Shown here: positions 6,094 to 12,037 of the stretch, in pieces
Position numbering within the stretch: the stretch's first letter is position 1
Layout: every line of letters begins with the position of its first letter
NCBI GenBank assembly: GCA_030613145.1
Contig: JAUWMM010000019.1
Location: forward strand, 1 to 12,037
Length of the DNA: 12,037 nt
Origin: Desulfobacterales bacterium
GTDB taxonomy: Bacteria > Desulfobacterota > Desulfobacteria > Desulfobacterales > C00003060
Direction: 5' to 3'
The notes under the pieces: generated by a model
Database searches by the model: none
Told to the model about the DNA's origin: nothing
Seen by the model: only the letters and a program-made list of their open reading frames with translations
Position numbers and translations under genes: made by a program

Positions 6094-6942
6094 CTACACA
6101 CTCACACGCATTCCATCGTAGGCAAAACGAATGTTGCTAAATTCCTTTTCTAGCGCCACATAGTCATCGTGACTCCTGTTCCAGTACTCCTCGAGATGGA
6201 CGAACAGGATCTGGCCGGCCTCAATCCTGTCAGCCAGGGCCAAGGTCTCTTCAAAGGTGTAGAGGGTTGTCCTGGAGATATGATCTTTGCCATAAGTGAA
6301 ATCGTGCTTGAGTCCCTCTTCAAAGATGCCAGGCTGGATCACCAGCAGATCCGCACTTTGGACCTCTGCCCTGTCCTCAGGAAACGGTTTGATGTCACAG
6401 GGTGCATAGACCATCCTTCGGCCTTCCTTTTCAAACACGTATATGAATGACGACTGAGAACCACGGTCCACCGGAACACCCGTGATTTTGATTTTTCCGA
6501 TCTCTATTGTGCCCCGAAAAGGGGTTCGTTGAACAAAGCCCTGCTTTTCGTAGTAGTCGATGGCCGGACCGTAAATGGTTCGAATATTTCTCAGACGGTT
6601 GTCCAACTGTTCGGGCAAGATGAGCCGGATATGTTTGTCCGAGTAAGCCTCCCAGGTGCGAAAATCAAGGGTAATATGTTCCACAACCCGAAGCCCTTCC
6701 ACGTGGTCCGGGTCCAGGTGAGTTAAGAGCAAGTAATCGATGCGCTCTATTCGGGATCGGTTTAGCTGCGAGGCTATCTCTGCGGGTGTGTCGATCAGCA
6801 GATTTTCGTCATGGATGAATGCAGATGGGCCTGTTCTTTCATATGGCACCCCTTTTCTCCTTGCCTCTTCACATACATGGCATCTACAGAGTGGCTTGGG
6901 TATGACCATGCATCCCCCTGATCCGAGAACAGTCAGTTCCAT
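6094..6942 (-). CDS. Metallo-beta-lactamase-fold hydrolase, PhnP/PqqB-like
   Basis: A 282-residue MBL-fold protein. The start (M-E-L-T-V-L-G-S-G-G), the C-x-C-x2-C cluster (C19, C21, C24) and L-L-I-D-T-P (48-53) are like PhnP, a cyclic phosphodiesterase, and PqqB. The main metal motif reads H75-L-D-P-D79-H80: the second histidine of the usual HxHxDH is an aspartate (D77). Later ligand candidates are the Asp in Y-A-P-C-D-I-K and H249 in F-V-H-L-E-E-Y-W. The Cys cluster probably binds a structural zinc. Its ATG follows the TAA of the FAD gene with no gap (TAA-ATG), so the two are probably translationally coupled. No signal peptide is seen, so it is cytoplasmic. Substrate unknown; hydrolysis of a phosphodiester or ester intermediate would fit the fold. 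Confidence 0.88.
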   Translation of the reverse strand: MELTVLGSGGCMVIPKPLCRCHVCEEARRKGVPYERTGPSAFIHDENLLIDTPAEIASQLNRSRIERIDYLLLTHLDPDHVEGLRVVEHITLDFRTWEAYSDKHIRLILPEQLDNRLRNIRTIYGPAIDYYEKQGFVQRTPFRGTIEIGKIKITGVPVDRGSQSSFIYVFEKEGRRMVYAPCDIKPFPEDRAEVQSADLLVIQPGIFEEGLKHDFTYGKDHISRTTLYTFEETLALADRIEAGQILFVHLEEYWNRSHDDYVALEKEFSNIRFAYDGMRVSV

Positions 6943-8280
6943 TTAGCTCCATGGAAAGGGACTACTAGAAACAGGGTGTAACTCTCCTCTGGCATAGCGA
7001 TCAAAGCGGAAAAGTTTGAGCAAGGCCTGCTCCTCTCCCAAAATCTCTTTGGCCACAAGCTGGCCTACTCCGATCATCTTGTAGCCATGATTGGAGTCGA
7101 GGATCATGTAGCAATTCTGTTTCATCGTGTCGAAGATAGGAAAATTGTCAGGCGTAAAGGCGCCTATGCCTCCGGATGGTTCGTTCCTGAATAAATGATA
7201 CTTGTCCTCGTATCTTTTCTGGCAATGGGCAAGGGCGGAGGTCCACATATGAGCAAATTCGGGACCCACAATGAAATCAGGAGAATCAATGCCATAAGGG
7301 TCCACCGCCACTTCCTCTCTGTCCACGATATATGGCATTGAACCGCCCTGAATACCTTTGAAATGGAAGTCAGGCTTGTAGTAGATCCCCCACAGCTTGT
7401 CGGTAATGAGTGATCCGTCCTCGCTGGAATAGAGGGGCGCATCGCTATCCACATGAATCACCGGAGGCATTTTCCCCGCATTGTTCATCCCAAGTTCCGT
7501 TGGGACGCCAAGGGTCCCCTCCTCGAGGCACCAGTAGGTCCACATCTTGACCCCCTTGTGGATCTTACCGTCTCGCCCTTTGATATCGATCTTGTTGGGA
7601 AGCCCCAGCATGTCCCAGAAGCTTTTGGCCCATGGGCCGGCACCAATGATTACCCAGTCACATTCAATGTCACCTCTAGAGGTTTCAACAGCAGTCACGG
7701 CGTTTTTGCTGGTCTTGAATCCTGTGACCTTTACACCGGTCAGAATCCGAACGCCCTCTGCTTCTGCCTTGTCTGCAAGCCTGTAAAGAGACCTTGTATT
7801 GTGTGCGTAACCTCCATTCTTTTCATGTAAGATGGAGGTGATATTTTTGGCTTGCCAGTCATGAAAGATCTTCTCCTTCATGTATTTAAGACATTCCTTT
7901 TCTCCTTCAACAAATGCTGATTCATACCCGATGTTTTGCTGACGTGCAAAGATTTCTGCCACATCCGCATGCATGGATTCTGGAGATATCTGCATGTAGC
8001 CCACAGGATAGTAACCATACCCTTCGGCATCTTCTTCCCAGAGACGGACACTGTGGGCCATGAGCTCCTGCATGGCAGGCTGATAGTAATTATTGCGGAT
8101 GACGCCGCAGGCAATCCCGGATGCTCCAGCTCCAATCGCTCCCTTGTCTATCACCAGAATATCTTGTGGTGAACCGGCGGTCCCCTTGTTCTTCAGTGCC
8201 ACGGCCAAGTGGTATGCGGTGCTCAAACCGTGGATCCCGGCCCCAACAATGATGTACTTGTACTTTGTCGGAAATGACAT
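6943..8280 (-). CDS. FAD-dependent amine oxidoreductase (DAO family)
   Basis: A 445-residue flavoprotein of the D-amino acid oxidase/sarcosine oxidase-beta family. These oxidise secondary or tertiary amines (sarcosine, dimethylglycine, glycine, proline) with FAD. The dinucleotide-binding motif is V-G-A-G-I-H-G (12-18), the ribose-binding acid is D45 in L-V-I-D-K, and G-A-S-G-I-A-C-G-V-I-R follows. W-V-I-I-G-A-G-P-W-A is the second FAD-contacting block, and the C-terminal S-G-G-I-G-A-F-T-P-D-N-F-P-I-F-D and N-H-G-Y-K-M-I-G-V-G complete the fold. AAAGGA lies 8 bases before the ATG. The gene follows the synthetase-like gene after a 328-base gap holding a large palindrome, so it may have its own promoter or RNA processing site. 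Next to MttB-like genes, an N-methyl amine is a natural guess for its substrate. Confidence 0.9.
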   Translation of the reverse strand: MSFPTKYKYIIVGAGIHGLSTAYHLAVALKNKGTAGSPQDILVIDKGAIGAGASGIACGVIRNNYYQPAMQELMAHSVRLWEEDAEGYGYYPVGYMQISPESMHADVAEIFARQQNIGYESAFVEGEKECLKYMKEKIFHDWQAKNITSILHEKNGGYAHNTRSLYRLADKAEAEGVRILTGVKVTGFKTSKNAVTAVETSRGDIECDWVIIGAGPWAKSFWDMLGLPNKIDIKGRDGKIHKGVKMWTYWCLEEGTLGVPTELGMNNAGKMPPVIHVDSDAPLYSSEDGSLITDKLWGIYYKPDFHFKGIQGGSMPYIVDREEVAVDPYGIDSPDFIVGPEFAHMWTSALAHCQKRYEDKYHLFRNEPSGGIGAFTPDNFPIFDTMKQNCYMILDSNHGYKMIGVGQLVAKEILGEEQALLKLFRFDRYARGELHPVSSSPFPWS

Positions 8281-8608
8281 ACGATAAGTCCTTTCACTGT
8301 ATCAATTTATCCTATTAAAAAAAGCGTAACACTTTACGTGTATGACAAAGACCCGTTTTGCGAACGATATTGAGCAATTTTGGAAAAAGATTCATGAAGA
8401 GCGGAACGTCAAAATCGCAAACTGTTTGATCCGCCGCAGGCTTGCCGTAGGCGGAGAGTTTTTGCGATTTAGTGGAGCGATTCATGAATCCCAAAATGGC
8501 TCACAGGAGTGAGCAAAATCAGGCCTTTTTCAAAAAGCTAAACTCTTACAAAAATGCGAGCCTAACGAGCATACAGGTAATCCTTTCAAATAACCAAAAT
8601 ATCACCCC
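8281..8608. other. Intra-cluster gap dominated by a palindromic element
   Basis: This 328-base gap is the only long interruption between co-directional cluster genes. Most of it is the nested inverted repeat at 8371-8514. A further CTTTTT-C-AAAAAG hairpin is at 8525-8537. I see no coding frame and no convincing promoter for the FAD gene in 8281-8370. Confidence 0.6.
8371..8514. repeat. Nested imperfect palindrome, MITE- or REP-like
   Basis: The outer arms are TGAGCAATTTTGG...GATTCATGAA (8371-8398) and its reverse complement within 8476-8503, differing by one base and a 4-5-base indel. The inner arms are AAAATCGCAAACT (8411-8423) and AGTTTTTGCGATTT (8457-8470). The centre has TCCGCC (8430-8435) against GGCGGA (8450-8455). 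The whole would fold into one long cruciform or hairpin about 130 bases long. A separate perfect GCTCAC-AGGA-GTGAGC hairpin (8499-8514) overlaps the right end. There is no reading frame, so this is a non-autonomous element or a structured RNA rather than a gene. Confidence 0.7.
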
Positions 8609-10090
8609 TTACTTAAATGGGTCCCACCTAACAGTCTGTTTCTCGTAGGACGGTGGGAAGAGCTGTAAGAACTCATCGTAGTAATAGAGCTCCTTGAAGG
8701 AAGCAAACGGTAGGCCATATGCTGCCTTGGATCTTTGCTTGATCTCTTCTGGGTCAATGCATTCGGATACCAATTCGTCCATCACGTCATCCATCCCTGT
8801 ACCCATGGCAAATCTGAGTTTTTCACGATTGGCGATCTTTTCGGGCAGCATATCCCTGAATGCCTCTCGGAGGATGAACTTTTCTACCTGGTTTTCACCG
8901 TAGATCTTCCAACTCATGGGTATCTTTTGACTAAAAGCCACCACTTTCGTGTCCAAGTATGGTGTTCGGTAGACGACGCCATTGGCCATCCATGCGCGGT
9001 CAAGCCTTCTCAGGGCTGTATTGTAAGCAATTTCCACCAGCTTTTGGGCAAGGGTTTCTCTTTGCTCCTCACTCTTTACCTTTGGGTTCTTGAGGACCAT
9101 GCGATAACCACCGAACAGCTCATCAGCCCCTTCCCCCACGAGGACCAGGTTGGAATGTTCTTTGACGATTTTGGATACATAGTAATTGGAGAGAATGCCT
9201 GAGATGCAGTCTTCATCAAAGCTCTCCAGATACCATACGGCATCCGACACAAGACCCGTGATGTCTGAATCAGAGATCAAATAAATGTGGTGTTCCAATC
9301 CGAGGTGCTCTGCCATCAATTTTGCGTTTTCCAAATCCGGCCCCGGTTTTCTTTGGACGGCTGCCGTAAACAGCTTGATGTGGGGGTTAAATTCCTTGGC
9401 TATGGTGGCTATAATGGAACTATCCAGGCCCCCGCTCAAGGCAACGGCACCCACGCCTTCCATTCTTTTTTGGACTGCCTCTATCAGAAGCCCTCTTAAC
9501 GCCCTTGCCGTGCCCTGCAGGTCATCAATTTCAGGAATGTCAGGCACAAATGGATCAAACTGTGTCATGCCTTTCTTGCTGCTGTACAGGCACCCTGGAG
9601 GAAGCTCGTTTACATTGAATTTCACATGATCAATCAGCCCCTTCATCTCTGAACTGAAATAAAATACATTGTCGTCCGAGCCAAAAAAGAGCGGTCTGGC
9701 ACCCACGTGATCCCGAGCCAGGATAACTTCCTCATCTTTTTTCACCACAGCACAGGAAAAACTTCCGTCCAGCCGTGAAAAGCATTTTTTATCGTACTTT
9801 TCATAGTATTCCTGGACAAGGTCAAGATCACTCTGACCTTCTGGCCTTTCGTTGTAGAGTTCACCATCAAAGAGGATGTATGGAGGTGCGTCGACCGACG
9901 TACAATGCGTTGTTGTGGGTGTCAGGTTGATTTCGCTGGCACCCAGGGCGCCGCGATCATCCGTTAGCGTCCGGATAATGGTGTTGTCCTCACCGCGATG
10001 CCGCATGAGCTTCAACATCTTGCCTACTTGTCTTGTGCAATTGGCCTCGATTCTTCCATGTTGCGATATAATTCCTGCTATACTTGCCAT
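8609..10090 (-). CDS. Asparagine-synthetase-like amide ligase lacking the glutaminase cysteine
   Basis: A 493-residue protein with the two-domain AsnB layout. The C-terminal ATP-pyrophosphatase domain looks intact: S-G-G-L-D-S-S (219-225), G-E-G-A-D-E-L-F-G-G-Y (319-329) and Y-R-T-P-Y-L-D. This implies adenylation of a carboxylate followed by amide formation. The N-terminal Ntn domain keeps its outline (R-H-R-G-E-D at 30-35, A-R-D-H-V-G-A-R-P-L at 125-134) but starts M-A-S-I-A-G-I instead of M-C-G-I-A-G-I. The nucleophilic Cys is gone. N-G-E-I-Y-N is D-G-E-L-Y-N (75-80), and the arginine of the R-L-S-I block is missing. The start is certain: AGGAGG sits 6 bases before the ATG. It should therefore use free ammonia or an amine, or close a ring, as beta-lactam synthetase-type relatives do. 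It is 20 bases after MttB-like gene 2, in the same operon. Confidence 0.92.
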   Translation of the reverse strand: MASIAGIISQHGRIEANCTRQVGKMLKLMRHRGEDNTIIRTLTDDRGALGASEINLTPTTTHCTSVDAPPYILFDGELYNERPEGQSDLDLVQEYYEKYDKKCFSRLDGSFSCAVVKKDEEVILARDHVGARPLFFGSDDNVFYFSSEMKGLIDHVKFNVNELPPGCLYSSKKGMTQFDPFVPDIPEIDDLQGTARALRGLLIEAVQKRMEGVGAVALSGGLDSSIIATIAKEFNPHIKLFTAAVQRKPGPDLENAKLMAEHLGLEHHIYLISDSDITGLVSDAVWYLESFDEDCISGILSNYYVSKIVKEHSNLVLVGEGADELFGGYRMVLKNPKVKSEEQRETLAQKLVEIAYNTALRRLDRAWMANGVVYRTPYLDTKVVAFSQKIPMSWKIYGENQVEKFILREAFRDMLPEKIANREKLRFAMGTGMDDVMDELVSECIDPEEIKQRSKAAYGLPFASFKELYYYDEFLQLFPPSYEKQTVRWDPFK

Positions 10091-10110
10091 TTAATGCCTC
10101 CTATGGTGAC

Positions 10111-11325
10111 TCAAGTAACAAAAATCTTTCCCAGGTTGGCCGTGGTGAGGGGATCTTCCATGTACATGCCCAAACCGATGCGCTTAATAGATTCCATTCC
10201 CCTTTCGTCATATATAGGCACTTCCACCTCAGGGGCATCCTCAGGCGTGACTTCTTCGACGATCCTGATGGTCTTTTCGAGCTTGCCTATAGAGAAATCG
10301 ATAAGGTAGCGGAGAAATGAAAAGGAATGTCTGACCATATGAAATCCGTATTTCAGCCACAAAGCACGGCCCATCTTTGCATCTTCATAGGCCCGCTCTG
10401 TAGGGTGCTCTTCATGCGTGGTCCCTCCGCTTTGAAACGTGGGCATGTCAAGCATGAGGTTCAGATGGCTCATGAGGATGTTCAAGAAGTTGTGACTGAT
10501 CAGGCCGTAGTTCGGATTGTACTCTATCCTCGGATCGGCAATGGTCGGGAACCCTGCATGAATACAGGTTACACCTGGATTGAGCAACTGAGCAGCACAA
10601 ATGCCAAAAAGCACCTCAGCATGTGTCATGGCCAGGACCCCGTTATAACAAAAGGGCGCGCTTATGCCTGCCATGGGCATGGCAGAAATGAAAACCGGCA
10701 GCCCGGCTTTTACTACTTTCACAAAGTGGTCTGAGAAGTTCTCGCTTACCTCCAGTGGAGGACGCGTCAGGCAGAAGACGATCATTATATTCTTTCTCGC
10801 CTCGTGGAGCTCCTTAGCCCTATCGAGGGCAGTATCTGTGGTTACAGCAAAATAGAGTGGCTTGCTGCAATTTTTCGCCATGATGTTCATCTGCTCGACT
10901 TCGTCCTTGAGTTTTATGCCCCTACCCATGCCGGCTACTACCTGGTTTTCCTCGGCAAACTGAGCGATTCGGGCCACGTGTTCAGCCGTTGGAGTCACAC
11001 CGCCTTGACCGGCCTCGTCATCGTAGACATACGGAGCGGTACCCCCAATAAAAAAACTGTTCCTGGGCACAAAAAAATCAGCCACACCAGGAACAGTTCC
11101 GAGGCACTGCTCAACCAACCCGGAGGTCACGAATACGCGGTCCTCGTAAACTATCGCCAAACCGTCTGCCTCAAATTGTCGAAAAACCTTCTGGATTTCC
11201 GGCTGCTTACAGCCAACACCAAGATTTTCCAGAATCCACATGGCGTCTTGATTAACCTGAATGAGCATCTGTACAGCATCTTCACCAAGCAAAGACTTTG
11301 ATTTTTCAACTTGTTCTTTGTTCAA
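10111..11325 (-). CDS. MttB-superfamily methyltransferase-like protein 2, non-pyrrolysine
   Basis: A 404-residue second MttB-like protein. It shares with protein 1 the G-G-T-A-P-Y-V-Y-D-D block (94-103), A-M-P-M-A-G-I-S-A-P (215-224), T-H-A-E (234-237), L-F-G-I, N-P-G (249-251) and a K-Y-G-F-H-x-x-R-H segment. Elsewhere the two differ widely, so the duplication is old. The pyrrolysine-equivalent region is near 299-317 (S-G-G-T-T-H-E-E-H) with no amber codon. The C-terminus is short as in protein 1, and the D-H-T-L of protein 1 is D-P-L-T here, losing the histidine. The start is a TTG, chosen because AGGAG lies 8 bases upstream (11334-11338); the next ATG is 19 codons in and has no such site. 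It is the first gene after the regulated leader, so it probably heads the operon. Confidence 0.87.
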   Translation of the reverse strand: MNKEQVEKSKSLLGEDAVQMLIQVNQDAMWILENLGVGCKQPEIQKVFRQFEADGLAIVYEDRVFVTSGLVEQCLGTVPGVADFFVPRNSFFIGGTAPYVYDDEAGQGGVTPTAEHVARIAQFAEENQVVAGMGRGIKLKDEVEQMNIMAKNCSKPLYFAVTTDTALDRAKELHEARKNIMIVFCLTRPPLEVSENFSDHFVKVVKAGLPVFISAMPMAGISAPFCYNGVLAMTHAEVLFGICAAQLLNPGVTCIHAGFPTIADPRIEYNPNYGLISHNFLNILMSHLNLMLDMPTFQSGGTTHEEHPTERAYEDAKMGRALWLKYGFHMVRHSFSFLRYLIDFSIGKLEKTIRIVEEVTPEDAPEVEVPIYDERGMESIKRIGLGMYMEDPLTTANLGKIFVT

Positions 11326-11441
11326 GACACTGACTCCTGTTGTGAAATTTCCAAGCCCAAATCGGGTGGAGCGGCAGCCCTTGCATCATCCGATCGCCGG
11401 AAAAGTAGAAAAGCACACGCCGCAAAAATGATTTTACAAAT

Positions 11442-11451
11442 ATGATATCAT
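11442..11451. promoter_or_regulatory. Perfect palindrome, candidate operator
   Basis: ATGATATCAT is a perfect 10-base palindrome in the A+T-rich leader upstream of MttB-like gene 2. Its position downstream of a promoter candidate would suit a repressor such as the MarR protein encoded next door. Short palindromes also occur by chance. Confidence 0.35.
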
Positions 11452-11472
11452 CTGGAAATATTTTAATTGAAA

Positions 11473-11501
11473 CCTTTACAACAAGTCTTGTGATATGTCA
11501 A
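11473..11501 (-). promoter_or_regulatory. Candidate operon promoter with internal palindrome
   Basis: On the minus strand a perfect -35 TTGACA (11496-11501) is followed after 17 bases by TAAAGG (11473-11478), a weak -10. The spacer contains ACAAGTCTTGT (11481-11491), a perfect 5-1-5 palindrome. A dimeric repressor bound there would block RNA polymerase. The leader to the TTG start would be about 145 bases. Confidence 0.4.
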
Positions 11502-11626
11502 ACATCTTTCCAGAACCTTGAGAAACTCTTCAGCCCCTTGTTGAAATTACAAGAAAATCAATGGGTTTTGGGAAAGCGTAGCTTATCGGAGAGGCCAGCC
11601 AGAAAGATGCTGGGTGATTGAAGGGC

Positions 11627-12037
11627 CTATTCCACCTCCAAATCATGGACGTCCAGCATACGGGTAAGCATATTGAGGCCGTGTACGATCTGCTCTATTT
11701 CACTTCTTTGAAGCCTCTGCAGTCCATCCACAATCTTCTGTTGAATTGGGGGCGGCGCATGTTCAGCGAGCTTGTCACCCGCCGCTGTCAACTCGATGGT
11801 GATCACCCGGCGATCCTGAGACGTCCTCATTCTTCTCACAAGTCCTTTGTGTTCCAAGCGGTCAATGATCCCGGTGACTGTGCTGGAGTTTACCATAATG
11901 TGCCTGGCGATTCGGGAGAGAGGCAAAGGGCCATTCTCATACAGGGCGAGGAGGCAATTGAGTTGGGAGGCGCTGACTTGATACTTTTTGTTCAGTTCCT
12001 TGGTATAGAGTTCTCTTGCCTGGATCAACCTTCGGAT
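11627..12037 (-). CDS. MarR-family transcriptional regulator (partial)
   Basis: A winged-helix MarR regulator whose N-terminus runs off the window; the frame is open to base 12037 (I-R-R-L-I-Q-A-R-E-L). About 136 residues are visible of a usual 145-165. The DNA-binding part is clear: L-N-C-L-L-A-L, the recognition region S-R-I-A-R-H-I-M-V-N-S-S-T-V-T-G-I-I-D-R-L-E and the wing R-T-S-Q-D-R-R-V-I-T-I-E-L-T. The C-terminal helices complete the dimer interface. MarR proteins are dimers that bind palindromes and release on ligand binding. It lies upstream of the cluster on the same strand, with candidate operators in between, so it probably controls the cluster and senses one of its metabolites (inference). 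The TTG at 12028 is an internal Leu codon, not the start. Confidence 0.93.
   Translation of the reverse strand: MRRLIQARELYTKELNKKYQVSASQLNCLLALYENGPLPLSRIARHIMVNSSTVTGIIDRLEHKGLVRRMRTSQDRRVITIELTAAGDKLAEHAPPPIQQKIVDGLQRLQRSEIEQIVHGLNMLTRMLDVHDLEVE

Larger units (their letters stand above)
11326..11626. other. Leader between marR-like gene and operon
   Basis: A 301-base gap on the strand of both neighbours, A+T-rich in its centre (about 11430-11480). It holds the promoter candidate and palindromes listed separately. I see no gene in it and no clear terminator for the MarR gene. Confidence 0.6.

Noticed and set aside
8735..9202. 155-codon plus-strand frame inside the ligase gene
   Set aside because: It is the shadow of the AsnB-like gene on the opposite strand, whose motifs are unambiguous.
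10804..11301. 165-codon plus-strand frame inside MttB-like gene 2
   Set aside because: Opposite-strand shadow of a gene with clear family motifs; no ribosome binding site.

Overview
The window looks like a chromosomal segment of an anaerobic proteobacterium of the Desulfobacterota (sulfate-reducer-like) type. This rests on the style of the proteins (MttB-superfamily methyltransferases without pyrrolysine, a CspA-like protein, a MarR regulator, a REP-associated transposase) and on moderate base composition. No rRNA or tRNA is present to fix the taxonomy, so it is an inference.

Left part (1-3890) is a loose, mobile-element-marked region. A 16-codon remnant of one REP-associated tyrosine transposase (RAYT) is interrupted by a second, intact RAYT unit (about 79-1175) bounded by a nearly perfect inverted repeat. 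An AT-rich SAM-dependent methyltransferase follows, then a 335-base stretch with no convincing gene. Next come a small basic protein and a cold-shock protein on the minus strand, the latter with a clear terminator. After 560 bases without a gene there is a small secreted protein of unknown function. Its signal peptide and ribosome binding site point to an AUA (ATA) start codon.

Right part (3893-12037) is a co-directional minus-strand cluster. In transcription order it holds a MarR regulator (running off the window), MttB-like protein 2, an asparagine-synthetase-like amide ligase, a FAD-dependent amine oxidoreductase, a PhnP/PqqB-like metallo-beta-lactamase-fold hydrolase, MttB-like protein 1 and a carbon-nitrogen hydrolase. 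Several genes are tightly spaced: the FAD gene stop abuts the next ATG, and other gaps are 9 and 20 bases. A 300-base leader between marR and mttB-like 2 carries a promoter-like hexamer and two perfect short palindromes, which are candidate operators.

The right cluster is the candidate undescribed system. Two divergent MttB paralogues, both about 90 residues shorter than characterised MttB/MtgB proteins, are encoded with an amidotransferase-fold ligase that has lost its glutaminase nucleophile, a sarcosine-oxidase-type flavoprotein, an amidase/nitrilase and a PhnP-like hydrolase. No corrinoid protein or corrinoid methyltransferase partner is in the window. A reasonable hypothesis is a pathway that makes or breaks a small N-methylated or amidated metabolite under MarR control. 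The substrate cannot be read from the sequence.
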